Source of the DNA: Norana najaformis
Taxonomy: Eukaryota; Annelida; Clitellata; Crassiclitellata; Hormogastridae
Direction: 5' to 3'
Length of the DNA stretch: 64,000 bases
Assembly (NCBI GenBank): GCA_964023275.1
Contig: OZ029914.1
Location: 34,561,424-34,625,423, forward strand
Of this stretch, positions 54,595 to 64,000 are shown piece after piece. The notes below the pieces were generated by a model. The model was not told the origin of the DNA and made no database searches. It worked only from the letters and a program-made list of their open reading frames with translations. Numbering within the stretch: the first letter of the stretch is position 1; each line of letters begins with the position of its first letter. The position numbers were made by a program, and so were the translations under genes.

Positions 54595-57500
54595 GATAAG
54601 AGTTATAAGGATCTGTAAACAAAGGTTGGGAAGATGTAGGCTAACAACGCTGGATAGAAGGAGAAGCAGATGAGACCTTAATGAAACTTATAAGACCATC
54701 ACTGGAAGCAGTGCAGTCGGAGAGATTCTTTGAATTAGCACCAAAGAAGGTGACTCGAGGCCACAAATGTAAATTATTTACAAAACAGAAAGGAATATTA
54801 GGGCAGAAATTCTTTTCAGTGGAAGAGTAAGTAAGTAAATAAGTAAGTAAGTCAGTCAGTCAGTAAATAAGTAAGTAAGTGAGTGTGTGAGTGAGTAAGT
54901 AAGTAAGTAAGTAATAAGTAAGTAAGGCCACTCGAGGCCACAGATAAATTATTTACAAAACAGAAAGGAACACTATGCCAGAAATTCTTCAGTGCATGAG
55001 TAAGTAATTAAGTAAGTATGTATGTATGTATGTATGCATGTATGTATGTATATATGTATGTATATATGAAATGTATGTATGTATTTGTGTAAGTTTAATG
55101 TTAACAATACCTTGCCGTGCCTTGTTACCTCATTTTAGTTAGACAGTACATTGTCAAATGACTCAATTGCATGATTACAGGACAGACGTTCTCTACGACC
55201 AACGGAAGCAATTATTTCAATGACACTGGAGCGAATCTGACAGGTTTCGACTGGGTAACATTTGGCGTTCGCAGTTGCTGTTCGGCGCATATTGCATTGA
55301 GTGCCGGAGGATTTCAAGCTGGTCAGTGGGCCTATGAAATCGCTCTTGGCGACGAACAGAATATGGTCAGCCGAATCAGGTACAGTCATCATCGTCATTC
55401 TAATGAGCAGCAACACAGCGTCATCGTCGTCATCATTATCGTCGTCATAATCATCGTCATCGTCTTCATCATTATCGGCTTCATTGTCCTAGCCGTCATC
55501 ATCATAATCATCATCGTCTTTGTCGTCGTCGCCACAACAACCAACATCATAATCATCATCAACATTATCAACTATATTAAGATGAACATTGTATATCATA
55601 ACCATGTAGGCTGTTACTGAATTTTTGTGTAAATATAACAACCTTAAAAATATAAAAATAGTACATCCTGCACTATGTTTCAAGCTTGTCATGGGCCGTA
55701 GACATAAACCGCATGAATCAAACCAATTTATTTCACCCGAACTCACGCACATCAGTTAACGTTGAAGTTTAAAGCCGTATATGAGCATGTTAATTGAAGC
55801 TACTGTTGCCCGTATGAACAAGAGAATAGAATGATTATTGGCCCATCTCTATGGAATGGACTTCCGCTATCGTTTCGTGCAAGGGTCTCTGTTGGTGATA
55901 GAGCTCAGTCAGCTCGTTGTTTAAAGACGCTCTTATTTCCTCTGGGTTCTAATGCTGGAAGCGCCTTTGAGTAGTTTGTTCTGTAAGAAGCGCTATATAA
56001 GTTATGGAATACAATACAATACAATGAATTCTTTTGATTGACTTACAACAGAGAAGTGCTGAAGAGCGGCTTCGATCGCAATAATTACGAGACGCCCCTT
56101 GTGCTCGACTGCGATATGGTTCGGTGGTTCTGGGTCTCCTGGCCTTCCACGGGTATTTTGTCCGTCGGTCACGGATCTGTACGAGGCGATTCCGTCTTCA
56201 TGGTCTACTCAGCTCGACTACTGACTGTGACTCGAATGGGAGTCAGTACCTTGTCTTGCTCAGGAGACTGGGTCGTTCCCAACGTTTACTATCCGCCTTC
56301 AAGTACGTTGCTTCAATGTCTGGTCTTTATGCAGGTTTAGCCACGTACCTCTGGAACTGTGCAGCTTTTGGGCAACTGAATTTAGATGAGCAATATATAT
56401 ATATATATACATATTATTTATTATATATTAAAGAGTTAAGTACTTCTGCAGCTTTTGGAAAGCTGCTAACCAGAATTCTCATTAAAGAATACAGAAGTGT
56501 GTTAGAAGCACAAGTTGCATTAAACATTAAGCATACGTAGGGCCTACTTGATGTTTTTAATGAACTTTAATAATATTAGCAAAAACAGCGCTTTGGAAAG
56601 GCACATTAAAAGCGCTATATCGGTGACTGGAAATATATATACATACATGCTTACATAAATGCCTATGTTCACAGGGGCGTACATTTTTAATTAAGTTACT
56701 TGTCAGCCTAAACGCACGAAATTGACAGCCTCATTAAGTAGTGATAGTGACATTGAAATTTACGTGCAATAGATTTGCTTCTTTTAAATTGTTCAGCTAC
56801 GCTTCTACCAAATATTACAGCGGCTGAGTATTCGACCCAAACATCGCCGTATTTCTCACTGGCAAACTTCACCCACACCAGCGCAATTGCAACCTCGGTC
56901 ACCGTTCCCAGATCTTCTATATCGACTTCTACGTCGAATGGAACACTAACAGATGGAACAATGACAGATGGAACAATGACAGATGGAACAATGACAGATG
57001 GAACAATGACAGATGGAACAATGACAGACAGCAATTCAACCTCCTCAACAACTTCGACTGTAAGAACAAGACCAGCGCAGAACGCTACAGCAACAGGATT
57101 TACCAGCACCAACTCTTCAATGGCTAATTCAACTGAGCCTTATGTCATGACTTCGGAAACGACCAAGGCTAACTCAGACCAAACCACAGTTCCATCCACG
57201 GCTTCAGAAACAAGCCTAACAATAGTCGGATACGACATAATGGAAACACAGTATTTAGTTCCGGCGAACGGCTCAACGCTTGCCCAATCAACCGTGACGG
57301 TTGAGACAAAAGCAACCTCCTATTCTGCTTTAAATACCACGCAGTATTCAGCCTCGAAAGTTGGCTTCACAACGCTCAACTCAACCGTTAGCGAAGGATC
57401 ATATTCAACTTCAGAATGGGGTTCAGCAGTGACCAATTATTCATCCGCAACAGTAACTCCGCTTTTCCCTCTTGAATCAGCGGCACCCAGTCTACCAAAT

Positions 57501-60500
57501 CTTCAAAATACGTTTTCGTCTTTTGTCGGGTCTCCGGACTCCAAAAACACAACAATTTCAACTCCTTCATCTGGTGCGGCGACGGACGGAACGAAATGGG
57601 AATCGTGGAATAACTTGAACGATTCCTTTACAGCTGATGCATCGGTCGCAACCGAGCACCATGACCTAACCACAGATTTCGGCGTCAGTTATCCAAACGC
57701 AGGCAATGCCTACATCAACGGTAAGGCTTAGGCCAAGTCTGATTCCGGGGAATTAACCTAACGTAATAACACAACATAGCATAATTTGACATGAAACAAC
57801 ATAACATTAAAGAAATATAGCATAACATAAAACAACTTAGCATGCCATAACATAAGAGCATAAAATAAAATAAATGACTTGCCTTTTAAGTAGTTCAGAA
57901 GACATTTCACCTGTGCTAGAATTACTAATACGGAAGTTGAATTTTTATTAATTATAATAATTAAGCAATACTCTATTAATGGAGTTATTCTGGGTTTAAT
58001 TTCGGTGTGTGATGTGTTCTTATTGGTAAAGGTTACTTGCGAATAAACAATCACACAAATGTTCACTGATATTTCTTGTTTTTCTTTAGCATCGAATCGT
58101 GAAATAAAGCTGATTCCAAACGGTAAGATCCATACACTTGCGATAGAAACTGCGTCTAGATAATGACGTGCAGGATGCCTTCGTATGAAGAGATAGGTAT
58201 TGATTCTTGCTTCGGTTGTGAGAGGATCAGGGATCAAATGCTTGAAGTCCGCGCTTTTAGGCGATGTTATTTCAATGAGCAACGATAGGAAGATCAAGAC
58301 ATTAGTGTTCGGAATGATGGATGACCAAACAAGAGAGGACGACCCCATAAAGAATGGGTAGGCGATATACTCGAAGGGTGTGGAACATCACTCCAGGAGC
58401 TGAGCCACGCCGCACTGGAAAGGCAAGAGTGGAAAACATAGTTACAATGGCATCGAACACCTACGGGCGTTGTACCCATGGTTTATGATGATGATGATTT
58501 CAGTGTCTGATTATTTACTATTAATGTACTATAGCCCAAATGTAACCAGATGGTAATGTTAGTTAGTTAATTAGTTCAAGAAGGCTAATTTTGAGTTCTC
58601 AAATGTGCCTTTCTATTACATTAAGCATACATCAACTTCAACCTGGGAATCACATTACAAAGGAGTGTTTGGTGCATTACTTTCATCCTTTCGACCTTTA
58701 CCCTTTTTACCTTTACATGACCTAACGGGGTCTTTGTTTCTACATGTTCAGTGCCGACGATGCTGTGTCCGTCTCCTCCGTTGGTTGAGAACACAGAACT
58801 GACCGTCTCTGACAACTGGACATATAGTCAGGTGGCCATCTACACCTGCCTGGGTGGCCATTACTTTGCTGCCGGTGGTCGTTCTCGCTCCAGTCTCTGT
58901 ATCAACGGAAGCTGGCACATCAGAGTCAAAGCATGCAAACGTGTGTACCAGCTTCAATACAATCTATGGAATGAACATCTGCTATCGTTTCGTGCATAGG
59001 TCTCTGTTGGGGACAGAGCTAAGTCAGCTCCTTGTTTAAAGACGTTCTTATTTTCCCGGGGCTCTCATGCTGGAAGCGCTTCGGAGTAGTTTGTTCTGTA
59101 AGAAGCGCTATATAAGTTATCAAATACAATACAATACAAAATACAATACAGTACAAAGTAATTTGATAATGCCTTCTTACCGCAGTTCAGAAGACCAACT
59201 CTTTTCCAGATCCAGTGGCGTAAACGACTGTGTGGTGGCACTGGTGGGCCTTTCTCTCACACTCGAAAGACTTGTTAATGGCGACTACAAAAGGTATTTG
59301 ATGCAAAACTTGTAGCTCCTGGTAATGCAGAATGAACTTTCGGCAGCTGAGGTCTAATATCATTTGATTTGCTGACAACTTTACTTTTAGCGGTGTCCTG
59401 CAGTTACCTTTCGCTGGAGAGTAGAAGGAACGTGATCTTGACCTGGAATCAACTCGCAGTTGCAACCTGCAGTAATGGAAAGAGGGTTCAAAATGGAAAC
59501 TTAACGGGAATAGCAAAGTGCAGTGCGTCGCATACTGGCATAAGTGGAGTTCTATCGAAGCCGTTCTATCAAGAATGCAACAGTAAGTAAACTCTAATTA
59601 ATATTGTTTACTTCCTCAGCACCGGTGGTTAACTAGCTATTGGCCTGCCACATGACTCGCAACTATGGTGATCTACCGGTAAAAATCTGCAGGCGATTCG
59701 CTTGTAGTCTGATAGTGCAAATCGCGAAGATTAACGGAACGATTTGACTAACGGTGTATTTCGTGTAATGTAATGTAACAAACACTTATATAGCGCTCTT
59801 CAAGTATCTCTCAAAAGCGCTGATGACACGGCTATCCTACCGATCTAAACAAGTGCGTTTTCAAGTTAACAGAGAATGAACACTGAGTTAAACTAAGTGG
59901 AAAAGTACGAATGTTTAAAGGGAGACTGTTCCAGAACGATGAACCAAAGCAGGAGAAGGCACGATGAGCACGCAACGACGTGCGGTAACGTGGAATCAGC
60001 ATATCTCCACGAGCAGCAGAACGCAGCAACCGGCCACCAGGTCGACTGGAAACAGGAACACACAGCTCCCGAATGTAACCCGGTGCTGTGCCAACCGTAG
60101 CAGAACGGACAAGTAGAAGAACCTTGAACCGAATCCGTTCCGAAATAGGAAGCCAGTGTAGCGTCTCCCTGATGTAGTCCGAAATGTGAGAACACTTTGG
60201 GAGATTTGCAACCATCCGAGCCAAGACAGACTGGAACTGGCCAAGTCTGAACTTCGGGAGACCCGCCAGGATAGAATTGCAGCAGTCGATTCGTGTGAGG
60301 ACGAACAAGTGGACCAGAGTAACAGCAGCTTTGAAGGACAGGTTGCGCCGCAACACACGAATCTGCTGCAGCTGATAGAAACAGGATCTACAGAGCGAGT
60401 TGACATGATCAGCCATAGTTAGTTCACCATCGAGGAGGACGCCCAGGTCACGGACCACAGGTAACACACCCCAGCCAGGAAATCCAGCCTGTAGCGCTTC

Positions 60501-63440
60501 AGCATCAGTCCCAGAACGCGCCCGACGTGTGCCCAGCCAAATGTACTGGGTTTTGGCTTCGTTTAACAGAAGTCGATTTGAAGCCATCCAAACCTGAACT
60601 TCCGCCACGGCAGAAATACATTAGACACACAGGCATGCGCATCTGATGGAAGGCAGGTGGAATATAGCTGGACGTCGTCAGCATACAGGTGGCACCGAGA
60701 TCCCAGGGAGGTGATGAGCCGGGTCAAGTATACAGAATGAAGAGCAATGGCCCAAGGACTGAGCCCTGTGGGACGCCGAATGGGAGCGGCGCCCAAGCCG
60801 AACGATCAGAGCCCAGAGCCACCATCATAGACCGCTCATCCACGAAGGAACTGATCCAGGCCAGAGGTGAAGCGCAGATGCCAAACGAGATGTTAAGACG
60901 TGTAAGAAGGATAACATGGTCAACAGTGTCAAACGCTGCACTCACGTCTAGAGGGGCAAGCAGCGTAACGCAGCCGGTGTCAATAGCATCACAGATGTCC
61001 GAGATCGGCCTCAGGAGTACCGTTTCTGTGGAATGGCCCTTTCTGAAGCCTGACTGGAACTTGGGCATCAGATCGTTCGCCTCCAAGTAGCTAGTAATCT
61101 GCTGGGCAACAAGTCTCTCAATGATCTTTGATAAAAACGTGAAGTTTGATATCGGTCGGTAGTTGTCTATTACATCCGTGTCCAGTCCCGGCCTTTTCAG
61201 GGAAGGTATGATGATCGCACGTTCAACGATTTGTTGCACAGCCGTGTGATGTTGAAAAAGTCAGATAATGATGATGATGATGATGACGATGATGATGATG
61301 ACATGATGATGACGATGATATAATTTGATGTAATCTTCCAGCGTCTTTGTGTCCATCGGTGCCACAACTGACCAATGCTTACATTCGCTACGGTCAGTGG
61401 CCTTACAAGCTGACTGTCGTTTGCTATCGTGGTTTCTACCTAACATCCGGGTCACAGCTTCAGTACCTCGAATGCACAGCGGATGGAATATGGTCGATTC
61501 CAGAGCCTTGTTTCGGTAATCAATCTAGTTCATTAGTTGTGTGATTATTTAAATGAACGAACGAATGAATGAATGAATCAGCGAATGACTCGACTGAATA
61601 TTCCAATGATTGACTGAACGAATGATAGAGTCAGGATTCGGTTTAGAGCTGATTTACATACATACATAAAATACGTACATACAAAAAGAGATCCAATATG
61701 CATGATAGGTTAACCATAGAACGTTGTATGCTGATTCTAACCTGTGCGACTACGATCCTACCCGTTCCAGCATGCAACAATACATACATACATACATACA
61801 TACATGCATGCATTCATACATGCATACACACATACATAGATACATACATTCATACATACATACATACAAACATACATACATACTTGCATACATTCATACA
61901 TACATACATACATACAAACATACGTACATACGTACGTACATACATACAAACATACATACATACATACATACATGCATACATACATATACAGGTCCATTAT
62001 GCATGATAGGTTAACACAGATTTGCCTCTGCCTCTGAAGCTGTAGACTGTGGATCGTTGATGGAGGCATTGAACGTGGATCTGAGCACAAATTCAACGAC
62101 CTATGGAACCGTCGTCAATGCATCTTGTAAGCCAGGAACACGGACACTAGATGGAACATTCTTCCAGATCCTTGCATGCAGCGATTCCGGTGCTTGGAGT
62201 GGTTCTCTGCAGCAGTGCTATGGTATGTTCGCTAGAAGAAAACGTATCTGATCTCTGCTAAAGCAGCACACACCATTCCGCAAGCGAATGTCGATTTGCA
62301 TCCGTGATCGTAATTATCTCCACGTCCAAAAAAGCTAAGTCGGTTGGAACCAGATTATTCACAAGTGTTAAGTCAAAAACAAAATCTGTGACACACTTAG
62401 GGTCAGGTTCGGTTCCAAGTCCAGGTCTACGTGAAGTTCAAGCAGATAGAAAGACAGACGACTAAGGCCGAATAATTGGAGCGGCGGGAAAGTTAAGGAT
62501 ATGAGCAGAAAAACCCAAATGTGGGCCAACACAAAGCGCAGATGCCTCCTAGACAATATTAAAATGTAATTAGTACACATATAACTATATAATGTACATA
62601 TTATATATTAGGGAGTTGTATACCGAATACATCATGTGCTCATATAATTACATAAGTGCATGTCTTGCACTCGAACGTGACACCAATTAGATTTAGATAA
62701 TTTAGGCCTAACACATTGTAAATTTTGTCACGCCTTTCACGTTTCGCATGTGACTCTTGTCTTTTGTTGGCCTAAGGAAATACTTTGTAATTATATAACT
62801 TCTAATGCGCCTGTGTATAATGCACAAGGAGTCAACCGATGGCGCACCAAAGCCAAGCCGCGATCAGGTCAATATCTGCAGACATTTAATCTGTTAGACA
62901 AGATCCTCCTAAGCCTAGTCTTTTAGAACTGCTAGATAACCATGTTGTAGCGCCTTTGTTATATCCAAAATAGTCAAATACAAACATGTAGGCTATACAA
63001 ACGTAGACATGTTTGCGTCGTGTTCGTTTAAGTAATTTCTTTTGTAGAACTGTCGTGTCCAGCGTTTCCTAGGCCTAATAATTCCCTCTTAATTGGCCTG
63101 ATGACTGAGCCATTTCCGTTTGGTACAACGATCCTGTACTATTGCAACGACGGAAGGCGTTTCGAAGATGGTCACTGGTACAAGTACATCCGGTGTGACA
63201 GGAATGGACTCTGGTCTGAAACGGAATTCACCTGCGATTGTAAGTTCGCATTGCATTGGCGCTAAGTGTTTGCGGTGCTCTCGCCTGCATAGCAGCCAGT
63301 GCCTGCATGGACTAACTACTGATGTAGAGCATTTTGTGCAGACACTCGTTCTCTGTTTTTCTTTCTCTTCTGCTTTCTTTCTCCCTTCATTAATTCTTTC
63401 TTTCTCCGTCCACTCTCGTTTTCTCTGTATCTCTCTCTCA

Positions 63441-63486
<46 letters not shown>

Positions 63487-63757
63487 ATCTTCACCCTTTG
63501 CATATTTCTGACTATATCTTTGCCCTTCTGTTCCCTCTCTGTTTTCCTGTATGCTTTCTTTATCTGCGTGTTTTTTCCCCTTCTTTTCTTTCTATCGGTG
63601 TGACTTTTGTTCGTTCATTCATTCTCTTTATCTATCCATCTGTCTATCCGTCTATCTGTCTATCTGTATGTCTGACTGTCCGTATCTATCTATCTGTCTA
63701 CCTACCTACCTATCTACCAACCTACCTATCTACCTACCTACCTACCTACCTACCTAC

Positions 63758-63847
<90 letters not shown>

Positions 63848-63868
63848 GTCTATCTATCTATCTATCTA

Positions 63869-63903
<35 letters not shown>

Positions 63904-64000
63904 CTCTATAGGCCTACAGTAACCAGACAGCACATCGCAGTTTTCTCTTCTGGCTTTCAGACAGTAGGTGTCGACCAGTTCCGCAGATGCTCAACGGTGT
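51895..64000 (+). CDS. Secreted/surface protein: two FAMeT domains, mucin stalk, six or more sushi modules (3' end off the right edge)
   Basis: Fourteen exons join in phase: 51895-51973, 52484-52688, 53317-53558, 54212-54286, 55181-55379, 56052-56302, 56797-57720, 58090-58122, 58752-58940, 59391-59582, 61342-61515, 62046-62222, 63048-63239 and 63961 onward, about 990 residues so far. Exon 1 is a signal peptide (ALIVVLGFLMMITVVFC). Exons 2-3 and 5-6 each form a Methyltransf_FA (FAMeT) domain; the second shows FGVRSCCSAHIALS, WAYEIALGDEQNMVSRIR and WFWVSWPSTGILSVGHGS. Exon 7 is a 308-residue Thr/Ser-rich stalk with TDGTM repeats. Exons 9-13 are one sushi (CCP) module each, with four cysteines, and exon 14 starts a sixth. 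FAMeT domains lack proven methyltransferase activity in such proteins, so a binding or adhesion role is inferred. No membrane anchor is visible yet. Confidence 0.88.
52725..52785. repeat. TTAA-rich repeat
   Basis: ATTAATTAATTAGTCAATTAATTAGTTTAATTAATTAATT, imperfect, in intron 2 of the FAMeT/sushi gene. Confidence 0.85.
52950..53290 (+). mobile_element. 5'-truncated LINE 3' end
   Basis: An open frame of about 95 codons ends with NALSYSLRPRAHDRIIP and ESLTRKCFIIRMLY, the C-terminal signature of a class of non-LTR retrotransposon ORF2 proteins (LRxRxHxRxLP...FIxRMLY). It ends in TTAATAAAGAATATG. It lies in intron 2 of the FAMeT/sushi gene, sense orientation. Confidence 0.65.
53585..54116. repeat. 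(TATG)n microsatellite array
   Basis: About 530 bp of TATG units with CATG, TATC and TAAG variants, starting 26 bp after the end of exon 3. Near-duplicate blocks (TGTGACATGTATG, AAGCATGTGTGACATG) suggest a higher-order duplication. All Tyr/Met/Cys and Ile/His/Thr frames here are repeat artefacts. Confidence 0.97.
54514..54596. repeat. (ATT)n microsatellite
   Basis: About 27 uninterrupted ATT units in intron 4. Confidence 0.97.
54822..55078. repeat. (GTAA)n and (TATG)n tracts
   Basis: AAGTAAGTAAGT-type runs at 54828-54928 and 54998-55020, then TATG runs to 55078. A ~50-bp direct repeat around ACTCGAGGCCACA...TTATTTACAAAACAGAAAGGAA occurs at 54752 and 54931. Confidence 0.85.
55382..55565. repeat. 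Degenerate CATCAT/CGTCGT tract
   Basis: Imperfect CAT, CGT and ATT triplets starting immediately after exon 5. It generates hydrophobic Val/Ile frames that look like a membrane segment but have no exon context. Confidence 0.85.
55822..56028 (+). mobile_element. 5'-truncated CR1/L2-like LINE 3' end, copy 1
   Basis: The frame WNGLPLSFRARVSVGDRAQS resembles the WNSLP...RTYLF end of CR1/L2 ORF2. It ends GAAGCGCTATATAAGTTATG and an AATAC repeat tail. It matches 58962-59158 along its length and stops about 24 bp before exon 6. Confidence 0.75.
56390..56660 (+). repeat. Low-complexity AT tract and GCGCT-type tail
   Basis: A short TATATATA run at 56394-56410 is followed by ACAGCGCTTTGGAAAGGCAC and AAAGCGCTATATCGGTGACT. 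It is a decayed LINE/SINE end in intron 6. Confidence 0.5.
56946..57030 (+). repeat. 15-bp coding tandem repeat (TDGTM)
   Basis: ACAGATGGAACAATG is repeated five to six times inside exon 7 of the FAMeT/sushi gene, in frame, encoding Thr-Asp-Gly-Thr-Met. Copies are almost identical at DNA level, so copy number may vary between individuals. Confidence 0.97.
58255..58502 (+). mobile_element. RTE-like LINE 3' end
   Basis: Reads KRGRPHKEWVGDILEGCG, then LQELSHAALERQEWKT and NTYGRCTHGL, the common C-terminal signature of RTE-type endonuclease-RT proteins. It ends in an ATGATGATGAT tail. It lies in intron 8 of the FAMeT/sushi gene. Confidence 0.75.
58962..59158 (+). mobile_element. 5'-truncated CR1/L2-like LINE 3' end, copy 2
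   Basis: Shares GCTATCGTTTCGTGCA, GTCTCTGTTGG, TTGTTTAAAGACG and GTAAGAAGCGCTATATAAGT with the copy at 55822-56028, including the AATAC-type tail. It begins about 20 bp after the end of exon 9. Confidence 0.78.
59764..61255 (-). mobile_element. CR1-like LINE, frameshifted reverse transcriptase
   Basis: On the minus strand three frames follow one another: 61239-60724, then about 60720-60600, then 60608-59832. Reverse transcriptase blocks in order are NYRPISNFTFLSKIIERL, FQSGFRKGHSTET, DVSAAFDTVDH, GVPQGSVLGPLLFILYT and HLYADDVQLY, followed by ISDYIRETLHWLPISERI and SSFWNSLPLNIR. At least two frameshifts separate the frames, so it is inactive. The 3' end reads AGCGCTATATAAGTGTTTGT plus TTACA repeats. 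It lies antisense in intron 10 of the FAMeT/sushi gene. Confidence 0.9.
61262..61322. repeat. (GATGAT)n tract
   Basis: Imperfect GATGATGAC repeats immediately before exon 11. They may be the target or tail of a second element adjoining the CR1-like LINE. Confidence 0.85.
61655..61990. repeat. (TACA)n microsatellite array
   Basis: CATACATACATA units with GCATG and AAACATA variants between 61783 and 61990, with a smaller run at 61656-61684. TGCATGATAGGTTAACC occurs on both sides (61698 and 62001), so the array sits between two direct copies of this motif. Confidence 0.92.
62305..62540 (+). repeat. Dispersed repeat R1 copy
   Basis: TAATTATCTCCACGTCC, GGAACCAGATTATTCACAAG, TTAAGTCAAAAACAAAATCT and AGGTTCGGTTCCAAGTCCAG follow the R1 order. 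It lies in intron 12 of the FAMeT/sushi gene. Confidence 0.7.
62798..62880 (+). repeat. Dispersed repeat R2 copy
   Basis: ACTTCTAATGCGCCTGTGTA then AATGCACAAGGAGTCAACCG matches 20098-20180 closely, including the preceding AACTTCTAACGCGCCAGTGT. It lies in intron 12. Confidence 0.7.
63434..63484. repeat. (CT)n microsatellite
   Basis: CTCTCTCT run within a longer pyrimidine-rich stretch (63330-63600) in intron 13. Confidence 0.95.
63635..63908. repeat. Compound (TATC)/(CTAC)/(TGTC) microsatellite
   Basis: CTACC units near 63700-63755 pass into TATC units (63756-63870) and then TGTC units (63871-63898). The run ends about 50 bp before exon 14. The long Leu/Ser/Tyr/Ile frames here are not coding. 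Confidence 0.97.

Noticed and set aside
55382-55620. Hydrophobic Val/Ile segment after FAMeT exon 5, resembling a membrane helix
   Set aside because: It lies downstream of a good donor (CAG|GTACAG) and comes from a CATCAT/CGTCGT repeat. The frame with exon 6 is only consistent if it is spliced out.
59832-61239. Active retrotransposon
   Set aside because: The YADD box is present, but the reverse transcriptase is spread over three frames and there is no full-length 5' part.

Overview
The window is nuclear DNA from an intron-rich, repeat-rich invertebrate animal. Eight spliced genes can be followed exon by exon with GT/AG junctions and consistent phases. They encode metazoan proteins (CNOT11, COMMD5, MED7, GTPBP2, CCDC149, an RNF4-like ligase) plus a secreted FAMeT-domain/sushi protein of a kind I associate with marine invertebrates. 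CR1-like and RTE-like LINE fragments, tRNA-derived SINEs and many tetranucleotide microsatellites point the same way. I cannot name the species or even the phylum from sequence alone. I see no CRISPR array, operon or prokaryotic feature.

Layout. CNOT11 (minus, 5998 to beyond the left edge) is head to head with COMMD5 (plus, 6958-12519) across about 960 bp. MED7 (minus, 18076-17079) is head to head with GTPBP2 (plus, 21355-29865); a decayed LINE lies between them. CCDC149 (minus, 41185-31739) is head to head with an RNF4-like SUMO-targeted ubiquitin ligase (plus, 43047-47338). An unidentified minus-strand candidate gene (49311-47816) is head to head with the FAMeT/mucin/sushi gene (plus, 51895 to beyond the right edge). 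Confident genes therefore alternate strand all along the window. The tail-to-tail gaps hold repeats, a 154-codon orphan ORF (13217-13681) and MITE-like elements.

Functionally the identified genes are mostly housekeeping: mRNA deadenylation (CNOT11), COMMD trafficking and ubiquitin regulation (COMMD5), RNA polymerase II Mediator (MED7), a translational-type GTPase (GTPBP2), a coiled-coil protein (CCDC149) and SUMO-dependent ubiquitylation (RNF4). They do not form one pathway. The right-hand gene is different: signal peptide, two FAMeT (Methyltransf_FA) domains, a Thr/Ser mucin stalk with a 15-bp coding repeat, then at least six sushi modules on phase-1 exons. It is probably a surface or secreted adhesion or recognition protein, and I could not match the architecture to a named protein.

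The most unusual signals outside genes are a 61-bp minisatellite in the last COMMD5 intron, each unit of which looks like a 3' splice site; a second copy of the COMMD5 5' end inside a CNOT11 intron; a near-identical ~85-bp duplication linking CCDC149 exon 1 to an RNF4 intron; and long inverted repeats close to MED7 and within GTPBP2.
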